NCBI RefSeq assembly: GCF_030519475.1
Contig: NZ_JAUMKD010000003.1
Location: forward strand, 744,001-808,000
Length of the DNA: 64,000 nt
Origin: Micromonospora sp. C28SCA-DRY-2
GTDB lineage: Bacteria > Actinomycetota > Actinomycetes > Mycobacteriales > Micromonosporaceae
Direction of reading: 5' to 3'
Position 1 is the first letter of the stretch. Every line of letters begins with the position of its first letter. The notes beneath the pieces were generated by a model. The model was not told the DNA's origin and searched no databases. It saw nothing but the letters and a program-made list of their open reading frames with translations. Positions 51,206 to 59,849 of this stretch are shown here, one piece after another. The position numbers and the translations under genes were made by a program.

Positions 51206-52447
51206 ATGGCCCAGCCCGACAATCCGGTCCGCGTCGCCCTGCACGACCTGCGGCGGCTGCTCGTCGGCCCGGACGTGCCGCCGCGCCCCGCGACCACCCG
51301 GCGTCGCTGGCACGGCTGGCGCTCCTACCTCGTCCCGTTCGCCGTGCTGGCCCTGGTCGGGCTCACCGCCGCGGCCGCGCAGTACCTGGAGGAGAACCGC
51401 GGGCTGGCCGACGGGTACACCGTCGCGCTCGGCCTGGGCGCCACCGTCCCGGTGGCGCTGGCGGTGCGGTGGCCGCTGTGGGCGTGGCGGCTCGCCTACC
51501 CGCTGCTCTTCCTCGGCGTGGTGCGCGCCGGCCCCGACGAGCCGTGGCCGTGGAACCCGGTGCAGATCCTCGGCTACCTGGTGGTGCTGATCGTGCTCGG
51601 CACGCGGGTGGAGACCGGGGTGGCCCTCTGGGCCGGGGCGGCGACCCTGCTGCCGGTCTACCTCTTCGTCGCCGAGCGCGCCAACGCGCACGGGGTCACG
51701 GTGCTCGTGATCGGCGCGCTGCTGCTGGCCGACCAGATCCGGCGGCGGCGGCTGAGCCAGCGCGCCCTCGCCGAGCAGGCCGAGCGGAGCCAGCAGGAGC
51801 AGGCCCGCCGGGCGGTGCTGGAGGAACGCACCCGGATCGCCCGGGAGCTGCACGACGTGGTCGCCCACCACATGTCGATGATCGCGGTGCGGGCGGAGAC
51901 CGCCCCGTACCGGCTCGACGCCGTGCCGGAGCCCGCCCGGGCCGAGTTCACCGCCATCGCCGGCGCCGCCCGGGAGGCGCTGACCGACATGCGCCGGCTG
52001 CTCGGCGTGCTGCGCAGCGAGTCGGCGGACCCGGAGACCGCGCCGCAGCCCGGGCTGCCGGACGTGCCGGGGCTGGTCGAGGCCGCCCGGCGGGCCGGCA
52101 TGACGGTGACCCTGGCGGTCGACGTGCCCGCCGAGCCGCCGGCGCCGGTCGGGCTGGCCGCGTACCGGATCGTGCAGGAGGCGCTGGCCAACGCGGCCCG
52201 GCACGCGGCCGGCGCCGAGGTGCGGGCGACGATCCGGGGTGCGGCCGGTGCGCTGGAGGTCCGGGTGGCCAACGACCGGGGCGGCGGCCCGGCCGCCGGG
52301 GGCGCCGGCCGGGCCGGGCACGGGCTGACCGGCATGCGGGAACGCGCCCTGTCGCTGGGCGGTACGTTCACCGCCGGGCCGACCGACGGCGGCGGGTACG
52401 CCGTGGTCGCGGTGCTGCCCTGCGACGGGGAGGACGGGACGGGATGA
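51206..52447 (+). CDS. Two-component sensor histidine kinase (NarL-partner type)
   Basis: 413 aa. About four membrane segments lie in the first 175 residues, followed by a coiled linker and the HisKA_3 box RIARELHDVVAHHMSMIAVRAE (phosphorylated His near residue 217). The ATPase part has IVQEALANAARHA (N box) and GHGLTGMRERALSLGGTF (G box). There is no clear extracellular sensing domain, so it probably senses membrane state. Its stop overlaps the response regulator start by 4 bases. Confidence 0.9.
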   Translation: MAQPDNPVRVALHDLRRLLVGPDVPPRPATTRRRWHGWRSYLVPFAVLALVGLTAAAAQYLEENRGLADGYTVALGLGATVPVALAVRWPLWAWRLAYPLLFLGVVRAGPDEPWPWNPVQILGYLVVLIVLGTRVETGVALWAGAATLLPVYLFVAERANAHGVTVLVIGALLLADQIRRRRLSQRALAEQAERSQQEQARRAVLEERTRIARELHDVVAHHMSMIAVRAETAPYRLDAVPEPARAEFTAIAGAAREALTDMRRLLGVLRSESADPETAPQPGLPDVPGLVEAARRAGMTVTLAVDVPAEPPAPVGLAAYRIVQEALANAARHAAGAEVRATIRGAAGALEVRVANDRGGGPAAGGAGRAGHGLTGMRERALSLGGTFTAGPTDGGGYAVVAVLPCDGEDGTG

Positions 52448-53118
52448 TCCGGGTGCTGATCGCCGACGACCAGGCGATGGTCCGGCAGGGCTTCGGCGCC
52501 CTGCTGGCCGCCCAGCCGGACCTGCTGGTGGTGGGGGACGCCGCCGACGGGGCGCAGGCCGTCGAGGCGGCCCGCCGGCTCGACCCCGACGTGGTGCTGA
52601 TGGACGTGCGGATGCCGGTGCTGGACGGGCTGGCGGCCACCCGCAAGCTGCTCGGCGACCGCCCCGCCGACCGCCCGGCGGACCGCCCCCGGGTGCTCAT
52701 CCTGACCACCTTCGACCTGGACGACTACGTCTACGAGGCGCTGCGCGCCGGGGCCAGCGGCTTCCTGCTCAAGGACGCCCCGGCGGCCGACCTGGTGCAC
52801 GCGGTCCGGGTGGTGGCCGGCGGCGACGCGCTGCTCGCCCCGGCGGTCACCCGCCGGCTGATCGCCGAGTTCGCGGCCCGCCCGGAGCGGCGCCGCCCGC
52901 GCCCCACCGAACTGGCCGCGCTGACCCCGCGGGAGACCGAGGTGCTGCGGCTGATCGCCCGCGGCCGGTCGAACACCGAGATCGCCGCCGACCTGGTGGT
53001 CGCCGAGCAGACAGTGAAGACGCACGTCGGCCGGATCCTGGCCAAGCTGGGCCTGCGCGACCGCGCGCAGGCAGTGGTGCTGGCGTACGAGTCGGGTCTG
53101 GTCGCCGCCGGGGAGTAG
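52444..53118 (+). CDS. Response regulator, NarL/FixJ family
   Basis: 224 aa. The receiver domain has IADDQAMVRQGF, DVVLMDVRMPVLDGL (phosphorylated Asp) and FLLKDAPA (Lys). The C-terminal LuxR-type helix-turn-helix is LTPRETEVLRLIARGRSNTE and AEQTVKTHVGRILAKLGLRD. A repeated GDRPADRPADRP insert lies in the loop before strand 4 of the receiver. It is coupled to the kinase gene by ATGA. Confidence 0.93.
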   Translation: MIRVLIADDQAMVRQGFGALLAAQPDLLVVGDAADGAQAVEAARRLDPDVVLMDVRMPVLDGLAATRKLLGDRPADRPADRPRVLILTTFDLDDYVYEALRAGASGFLLKDAPAADLVHAVRVVAGGDALLAPAVTRRLIAEFAARPERRRPRPTELAALTPRETEVLRLIARGRSNTEIAADLVVAEQTVKTHVGRILAKLGLRDRAQAVVLAYESGLVAAGE

Positions 53119-53218
53119 TCCCCCGGTACCGGGTCGAGGACGGCTCCCCGGGGTGACGCGCCGGCGGTGGCCGGCACCGCACGCTGCCCACCGTGACGGA
53201 CACGGAGGGAGCGCGGTG

Positions 53219-54127
53219 ATGCGGTGCAGGGGTGTGCTGAAGGTGGCGCTGGCGACACTGCTCGGCGCCGGGGTGGTGCTGCCGGCGCGGCCGGCCCCGG
53301 TGGCCGCGGCCGGCTTCGTCGAGCGGTACCCGGACACGGCGGCGGCGATGCGGGCCGCCGGCGCGCCGTACGCCGACTGGGCCGAGCGCGGCCGGCGGTT
53401 CCTGGCCTTCGACCCGCGCGGCGACGGGCTGGCCGTCGAGGTGGTCGGCGACCTGGCCGGCGCGGACCGGATAGCGGTGCTGGTGCCCGGGGTGGGCTGC
53501 ACGCTGCGCGACTTCGACCGGGGGCTGGGCGGGGTGGCCCGGCGCGCGCCGGCCGTGCAGGCCGCCGAGTTGCACGCCGCGCTGCGGGCGGCCGACCCCG
53601 GCGCCCGGGTCGCCGTGCTCGCCTGGCTCGGCTACGACCCGCCCGACGGGGTGCTCACGGCGGCCGGGACGACCGCCGCCCGGCGCGGCGCCGCCGCGCT
53701 GTCCGACCTGCTGGCCGAGCTGGCCGCGCGCCGGCCGGGCGCCCGGGTCACCCTGGTCGGGCACAGCTACGGCGCGCTGGTGGTCGGCCTGGCCGCGGTG
53801 CGGGCGCCGGCGCAGGTGACCGACGTGGTCACCCTCGGCGGGATCGGTGCCGGCGCCGACCGGGCGGACCGGCTCGGCGGCGTACGGGTCTGGGCGGCGG
53901 AGACGGAGACGGACTGGATCCGTCGGGTGCCCCAGCTGCGCCTGCCCGGGCTGGGGCACGGGATCCGGCCGGCGGACCCGGCCTTCGGCGCCCGGCCGCT
54001 GCCGGTGACCGGGGTGAGCGGGCACGACCGGTACCTGAGTCCGGAGGCGGCCACCCTGGGAGCGGTCGCGTCGGTGGTGCTCACCGGCACCGCCGACGCC
54101 ACGGCGACGCACGGAGCGGCGCGGTGA
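53219..54127 (+). CDS. Secreted alpha/beta hydrolase, DUF1023 type
   Basis: 302 aa. An N-terminal signal-like segment (VLKVALATLLGAGVVLPARP, then AAA) is followed by a DUF1023 domain: AVLVPGVGCTLRDFDRG, AVLAWLGYDPPDG and VTLVGHSYGALVVGLAAV, the GHSYG nucleophile elbow. His near LSPEAA is a likely triad member. GGAGGGAG precedes an adjacent GTG and ATG; ATG 53219 is given. It overlaps the following acyltransferase start by 4 bases. Confidence 0.82.
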   Translation: MRCRGVLKVALATLLGAGVVLPARPAPVAAAGFVERYPDTAAAMRAAGAPYADWAERGRRFLAFDPRGDGLAVEVVGDLAGADRIAVLVPGVGCTLRDFDRGLGGVARRAPAVQAAELHAALRAADPGARVAVLAWLGYDPPDGVLTAAGTTAARRGAAALSDLLAELAARRPGARVTLVGHSYGALVVGLAAVRAPAQVTDVVTLGGIGAGADRADRLGGVRVWAAETETDWIRRVPQLRLPGLGHGIRPADPAFGARPLPVTGVSGHDRYLSPEAATLGAVASVVLTGTADATATHGAAR

Positions 54128-55245
54128 GCCGGGACCGCGCGATCGACGCGCTGCGGGCGTACGCGGTGGGCGGGGTGGTGCTCGGCCACTGGCTGGTCAC
54201 CGGCCTGGTGCTCGCCCCGGACGGCACGCTGACCCAGGCCAGCCCGCTGGCCGCGATGCCGTCCCTGGCGCCGGCCAGCTGGCTGTTGCAGACGCTCGGC
54301 CTGTTCTTCTTCGCCGCCGGGTACGCCTCGGCCCGCTCGGCCGCCCGGCAGCCCAGTGGCCGGGTTTGGCTCGCCCGCCGGCTGCGCCGGCTGGTGCTGC
54401 CCGCCGTGGCGCTGCTCGGCATCGGGGCGGCGGTGCTGCTGGCCGCCACCGTGCTGGGCACCCCGGACGGCACGCTGTCGGTGGCGCTGACGCTGACGGT
54501 CAGTCCGCTGTGGTTCCTGCTGCCGCTGCTCGTCCTGGTGGCGCTGACCGCACCGCTGCGCGCCGCCGTACGCCGGTGGGGTGCGCTGCGCTGCGCCCTC
54601 CCGGCGGTGGCCGTGGTGGCCCTGGCCGACCTGGCCGGCCGGCTCCATCCGCAGGTCCCCGGGCGGCTGCCGGTCGCCGTGCTGGCCGCGTGGGCGGTGC
54701 CCTACCTGCTGGGGCTGGCGCACGCCGACGGCCGGCTCGCCGGCCGGCGGTCCGCGCTCGGGCTGGCCGGCGCCGGAGCCGCCGGGCTGGCCGGCCTGCT
54801 GGCGCTCGGCTACCCGGTCAGCGCGGTCGGGGTGCCCGGCGCGGCGGTGTCCAACCTGCACCCGCCGTCGCTGCTCGCGGTGGCCCTGGCGGTGACCCAG
54901 GTCGGGGTGGGTCTGGCGGCCCGGCCGGTGCTGGCCCGGCTGACCGGGCGGAGGTGGCCCGGCTGGGCGGTGGGCCTGGTCAACCGCCACGCGGTGCGGG
55001 TCTACCTCTGGCACCAGCCGGTGCTGGTCGGGGTCACCGTGCTGGCCGCCCGCGCCGGTGTGGCCCTGCCCGGGCTGCACACCGCGCCGGACGGTCCGGG
55101 CTGGCTGGTGGCCCGGCTCTGCTGGTTGCCGGTGCTGGCCGCGGTGCTGCTGGTGCTGGTCCGCGGGCGGGTGACCGGCGACGCGGCGTCCGCCCGGCGG
55201 GCCGGGCGCCCACCGATGGACGGCGTCGCGCGACCGGTCGGCTGA
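54124..55245 (+). CDS. Acyltransferase-3 family membrane protein
   Basis: 373 aa with about ten membrane segments. The catalytic-His region RAIDALRAYAVGGVVLGHW is at residues 5-23 and FFFAAGYASARS follows, with VYLWHQPVLV near residue 295. It shares the layout of the acyltransferase at 20241 but is shorter. It is translationally coupled to the DUF1023 hydrolase, so the two may modify and trim the same surface substrate; this is inference. Confidence 0.8.
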   Translation: MSRDRAIDALRAYAVGGVVLGHWLVTGLVLAPDGTLTQASPLAAMPSLAPASWLLQTLGLFFFAAGYASARSAARQPSGRVWLARRLRRLVLPAVALLGIGAAVLLAATVLGTPDGTLSVALTLTVSPLWFLLPLLVLVALTAPLRAAVRRWGALRCALPAVAVVALADLAGRLHPQVPGRLPVAVLAAWAVPYLLGLAHADGRLAGRRSALGLAGAGAAGLAGLLALGYPVSAVGVPGAAVSNLHPPSLLAVALAVTQVGVGLAARPVLARLTGRRWPGWAVGLVNRHAVRVYLWHQPVLVGVTVLAARAGVALPGLHTAPDGPGWLVARLCWLPVLAAVLLVLVRGRVTGDAASARRAGRPPMDGVARPVG

Positions 55246-55270
55246 GTGCGGGGGCACGCATCGGCGGGTG

Positions 55271-55276
55271 TACGAT
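55271..55276 (+). promoter_or_regulatory. Extended -10 element TGTACGAT
   Basis: TACGAT preceded by TG lies just before three consecutive hairpins and the 17-codon ORF. An identical TGTACGAT occurs at 58931-58938 upstream of the PH-domain operon. No convincing -35 box is seen at either site. Confidence 0.45.
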
Positions 55277-55287
55277 GATCGGCGTCT

Positions 55288-55405
55288 GCGGGCCGTCGTG
55301 CGGCCCGCGTTCCGGGCCCCGCCGACCGCAGGAGGTGATCGCTGTGCGAGATAGCGATCCTCCCAGTCGTGGCCGGGCCGACCGTCCGCTCCGCTGAGCC
55401 ACGAC
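55288..55405 (+). ncRNA. Candidate structured leader RNA with a sequestered ribosome site
   Basis: Three hairpins follow a putative promoter. Hairpin 1 pairs GCGGGCCG with CGGCCCGC around a 5-base loop (55288-55308). Hairpin 2 pairs GGAGG-ATCGCT (55331-55343, TG bulged) with AGCGATCCTCC (55353-55363), hiding the ribosome site; its 9-base loop begins with a GTG start codon. Hairpin 3 pairs GTCGTGGC (55366-55373) with GCCACGAC (55398-55405) over the end of the short ORF. This looks like an attenuator or translational switch, but no known riboswitch class is recognised. Confidence 0.5.
55344..55397 (+). CDS. 17-aa leader-peptide candidate
   Basis: GTG start, reading VRDSDPPSRGRADRPLR then TGA. 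GGAGGT seven bases upstream is one of the strongest ribosome sites in the window. It is Arg/Pro-rich with five Arg in 17. It lies inside the hairpin array, and ribosome progress would disrupt hairpin 3. It may be a regulatory upstream ORF for the 28-aa membrane peptide gene 200 bases downstream. Confidence 0.45.
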   Translation: MRDSDPPSRGRADRPLR

Positions 55406-55599
55406 TCAGCAGGTGAGCTGACCCGCTCCCCGCACCGCCCGCTTCCCGGCCGATCGCCGGGGCGGCCGTGCCGCGCCGCCCACCGGGCCGGCGCTCCGGG
55501 AGCCGCCCGGTCACGACTTCGTGTGTGTGCGTCCTGATCCACCCGCACGGTCCGCGCCCCTTGCACGCCGGGCCGTCCAGCCGCCACCCGGAGCTGTCC

Positions 55600-55686
55600 A
55601 TGAGCCGCTACCTCGCCCCGCTGGGCTTCACCCTCGCCGCCGTCTGGGTCGCCGTCGTCTTCGTACTGGCCGGCGCGGGTCACTGA
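55600..55686 (+). CDS. 28-aa single-helix membrane peptide
   Basis: MSRYLAPLGFTLAAVWVAVV followed by FVLAGAGH and TGA. GGAG six bases before the ATG supports translation. One hydrophobic helix spans nearly the whole peptide. It is followed by a convergent VWA gene after 49 bases. The function is unknown; small membrane peptides often tune larger membrane complexes. Confidence 0.5.
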   Translation: MSRYLAPLGFTLAAVWVAVVFVLAGAGH

Positions 55687-55735
55687 CCCGCACCGGCCCG
55701 GCGCGCCCCGGCACGACCGGCCGGCGCGCCGCCCG

Positions 55736-56686
55736 TCAGAGCATCCGGGAGGACCAGAGCAGGCTCAGCGCCCCCGCGCAGAGGGCGAGCAGCAGGGCCA
55801 CTCCGGCATACCACTGGGTGATCTCCCGGGGCTGGGTACGGAACCCGATCGAGCTGCCCATGTCCTGGTAGACCTGCTTGAGTTCGCTCACCGAGGCCGC
55901 CTCGTAGAAGTAGCCCTCGGTGGTCTCCGCCAGCTCGGCCAGGGCCAGCCGGTCCACCGGCACCCGCTGGAGCTGGCCGCCGATGTCCACCTGGCCGGCG
56001 TCGGTGCCGAAGGCGATGGTGGAGACCGGCACGTTGGCCGCCTGGGCCGCGGCCGCCGCCTCCTCCACCGACCGGCCCGAGGTGCGGAACCCGTCGGAGA
56101 GCAGCACGATCCGCGCCGGCGGGATCCCGGCGGCGCCGTCGGCGGGCACCGAGCGGATCGCCTCCAGGCAGGTGAAGACCGCCTCCCCGGTCGCGGTCGC
56201 CTCGGCCAGCACCAGCCCGTCGATCGCGCTGGTCACCGCCTCCCGGTCCTTGGTCGGCGGCACCAGCACGTTCGCCGCCTTGGCGAACGAGACCAGCCCG
56301 AGGTTGTAGGTCTCGGGCAGCTCGCCGACGAACTGCTTGGCCGCCTCCTGGGCCGCCTCCAGCCGGTTCGGCGCCACGTCGTCGGCCTGCATGGACAGCG
56401 ACACGTCGATGGCGAGCATGACGGTCGCCCGCTCCAGCGGCTGCTTGGTGTCCACCGCCGGCCGGGCCAGCGCGGTGGCCAGCACCAGCAGGCAGAGCAG
56501 GAACGCGGTCGCCGGCACGTGCCGCCGCCAGCCCAGCCCCTTCGGGGCGAGGGTGCGCAACAGGTCGACGTTGGTGAACCGGACGGCGTACGCCCGGCGG
56601 TGCAGCTGCCGCCAGACGTAGAACGCGGCCAGGGCGAGCACCGGCAGCACGGCCAGCAGCCACCACGGTTGCAGAAAACGGATCAT
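55736..56686 (-). CDS. VWA-domain membrane protein of a MoxR operon
   Basis: 316 aa. An N-terminal FLQPWWLLAVLPVLALAAFY helix, a second helix FLLCLLVLATALA, a von Willebrand A domain with the MIDAS motif AIDVSLSMQADD and LLSDGFRTSGRS, and a C-terminal helix form a BatA-like protein. With MoxR and DUF58 partners it belongs to metal-dependent chaperone or assembly modules acting at the membrane. The ATG overlaps the DUF58 stop by 4 bases. Confidence 0.9.
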   Translation of the reverse strand: MIRFLQPWWLLAVLPVLALAAFYVWRQLHRRAYAVRFTNVDLLRTLAPKGLGWRRHVPATAFLLCLLVLATALARPAVDTKQPLERATVMLAIDVSLSMQADDVAPNRLEAAQEAAKQFVGELPETYNLGLVSFAKAANVLVPPTKDREAVTSAIDGLVLAEATATGEAVFTCLEAIRSVPADGAAGIPPARIVLLSDGFRTSGRSVEEAAAAAQAANVPVSTIAFGTDAGQVDIGGQLQRVPVDRLALAELAETTEGYFYEAASVSELKQVYQDMGSSIGFRTQPREITQWYAGVALLLALCAGALSLLWSSRML

Positions 56687-57668
56687 CGTGTCGTCCCCCG
56701 GGTGCGGGCGTGCCGCTGCGCGGCCACGAAGCGCACCATGTCCAGCAGCCAGTCTCGGTCGGTACGCAGTCGCAGGTGGGCGGCGCCGGCGGAGCGCAGC
56801 GCGGCGGAGATCTCCGCGCGCTGGGCGGCCGCGGCGGCCGCGTAGCGGTGCCGCAGCGCCGGATCGGCGGTCTGCACCTCGTGCAGCTCACCGGTCTCCG
56901 GGTCGACCACCGGCAGCACGCCGACGTCGGGCAGCTCCAGCTCGCGCGGGTCGACCACCTCGACGGCCAGCACGTCGTGCCGGACCCGCAGCTTGCGCAG
57001 CGGCCGGACCCACTGCGCCGGCGGGGCGAGGAAGTCGGAGACCACCACCGCGACGCCGCGCCGCCGGGGCGGCCGGTTCAGCATGTCGACCAGCCGGCCC
57101 AGGTCGCCGCGCCCGGGGCGGATCTCGGTGCCGGCGATCGCCCGCAGCAGGCCCTGCGCCTCCTTGCGCCCGGACCGGGCGGGCAGCCGGGTGTACACCC
57201 CGGGACCGGCGACCGGCCGGGCCGCCCGCCACCGGCCGGCCGGGGTGGGCGGTGCCCCGCCGCCGCTGCCGATCACCGCGCCGATCCGGTTGCCGCCGCG
57301 CACGGTGAGGTGGGCGATCGCCGCCGCGGCGGCCACCACCACGTCGCGCTTGAGCCACTGCCCGGTGCCGAAGTCCAGGCTCGCCGACAGGTCCACCGCG
57401 AGCCACGTCTCCAGCTCCCGGTCGGCCACCGTACGCCGCACGTGCGGCGTGGTCGTGCGCGCGGTGACCGGCCAGTCCATCCGGCGTACGTCGTCGCCGG
57501 GGCGGTACTCGCGGGACTCCCCCGCCTCGCTGCCGGGCCCGGGCAGCAGGCCGGCGTAGTCGCCCTGGAGCAGGCCGTCGAGCTTGCGGGTGACCAGCAG
57601 TTGGAGCCGGGACAGCACGGCCTCGCTGCGGTCGGCGGGGGCGCCGAGGGGTCGACGGGTGGGTGAGG

Positions 57669-57672
<4 letters not shown>
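56683..57672 (-). CDS. DUF58-domain protein of the MoxR operon
   Basis: 329 aa. SREYRPGDDVRRMDWPVTAR (about residues 64-83) is the DUF58 signature, followed by a VWA-like region with LAVDLSASLDFG and VAVVVSDFLAPPA. It is predicted cytoplasmic or peripheral and acts with the MoxR ATPase encoded just upstream. The GTG start overlaps the MoxR stop by 4 bases. Confidence 0.9.
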
Positions 57673-58775
<1,103 letters not shown>

Positions 58776-58930
58776 CGGTCCTCCACAGCATGGTCGGTCG
58801 TCGCGGGGTGGTGCGTATCAAGACTCGCATGCCCGGCTGAGAGCCGAGGTGGGGAGAAGGCGATTTTCGCCGCGCCGTCCCCGGGCTACCGAATCGCGGA
58901 TCACGGACTTACCGGGACCGGCCCGGCGCG

Positions 58931-58938
58931 TGTACGAT
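58931..58938 (+). promoter_or_regulatory. Extended -10 element TGTACGAT of the PH-domain operon
   Basis: TGTACGAT lies about 75 bases before the ATG at 59012, and the same 8 bases occur at 55269-55276. The context (GCGTGTACGATTCACCCC) is AT-rich only at the element itself. Confidence 0.4.
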
Positions 58939-59011
58939 TCACCCCGTCGCCGGGCGGCTCCCCCCGTGGCCGCCCGGCGCTCACTCTTCCGTCCCGCCTA
59001 GACTGGCCGGG

Positions 59012-59254
59012 ATGAGCACCCCCTCCCCGCCCGACGGGGTCGCCGACTCGGCGCTGATCTGCTCGGCGCGCGGCTGCCGGGCCCCGGCGCGGTGGGCGCT
59101 GCGGTGGCGCAATCCCCGGCTGCACGACGCCGAGCGGCGCAAGACCTGGCTGGCCTGCGCCGAGCACCGCGCCACCCTCGGTGATTTTCTGGACGCCCGG
59201 GGCTTCCTGCGAGAGGTCGTACCGGTGTCCGGATCGCCTACGCTCGACGTGTGA
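59012..59254 (+). CDS. Small conserved protein with a Cys-rich zinc-ribbon-like motif
   Basis: 80 aa. SALICSARGCRAPARWALRW and TWLACAEHRATL give a Cys-x4-Cys ... Cys-x2-His pattern that may bind zinc. It ends FLREVVPVSGSPTLDV. This short actinobacterial protein is often found ahead of bacterial PH-domain genes, as here. Its function is unknown. It begins the three-gene operon. Confidence 0.75.
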   Translation: MSTPSPPDGVADSALICSARGCRAPARWALRWRNPRLHDAERRKTWLACAEHRATLGDFLDARGFLREVVPVSGSPTLDV

Positions 59255-59267
59255 GCGCGCACGACGG

Positions 59268-59849
59268 ATGTCCACGGTGAGCGGTGCCGAGCCCGAGGGC
59301 CGCGTGCCCGCCGATCCCGCCGGAGCGCCGGCCGGCCCGGGCGCACCGCCCGGTCCGCCGCCCGGCCCCCTGGAACCGTGGCCGGCCACCGTCCGCTGGC
59401 AGCCCATCTCGACGGACCTGATCTGGGTGGAGCTGCTCCGGTTGGCCGCGGTCGTCGGGGTGGTCCTGCTCGGGCTGGGCATCGGCTGGGCGCTCAGCGG
59501 GCACTGGCTGTTCGGCGCGGCGCTCGGCGCGGTGCTGCTGCTCACCGCGTTGCGCGTGGTGGCCGTCGTCCGGGCGGTCCGGGCCTGGGGTTACGCCGAG
59601 CGGGAGGACGACCTGCTGGTCCGGCACGGGCTGCTGGTCCGGCGGCTGTCGATCGTGCCGTACTCGCGGATGCAGTTCGTCGACGTCAGCGCCGGCCCGC
59701 TGGAGCGGGCGTTCGACCTGGCCACCGTGCAGCTGCACACCGCGGCGGCGGCGAGTGACGCCCGGGTGCCGGGGCTGCGCCCGGCCGAGGCGTCGCGACT
59801 GCGCGACCGGCTCACCGCGCTCGGCGAGGACCGGGCGGAGGGCCTGTGA
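59268..59849 (+). CDS. Bacterial PH-domain (DUF304) membrane protein, first of pair
   Basis: 193 aa. A Pro/Gly-rich N-terminus (residues 5-40), two membrane helices (about 58-105) and a bPH2/DUF304 domain with LVRHGLLVRRLSIVPYSRMQ and FVDVSAGPLERAFDLATVQL are visible. This is the YdbS-type partner of a larger PH-domain protein such as the one that follows. The ATG at 59268 gives the natural N-terminus. It overlaps the next gene by 4 bases. Confidence 0.85.
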   Translation: MSTVSGAEPEGRVPADPAGAPAGPGAPPGPPPGPLEPWPATVRWQPISTDLIWVELLRLAAVVGVVLLGLGIGWALSGHWLFGAALGAVLLLTALRVVAVVRAVRAWGYAEREDDLLVRHGLLVRRLSIVPYSRMQFVDVSAGPLERAFDLATVQLHTAAAASDARVPGLRPAEASRLRDRLTALGEDRAEGL

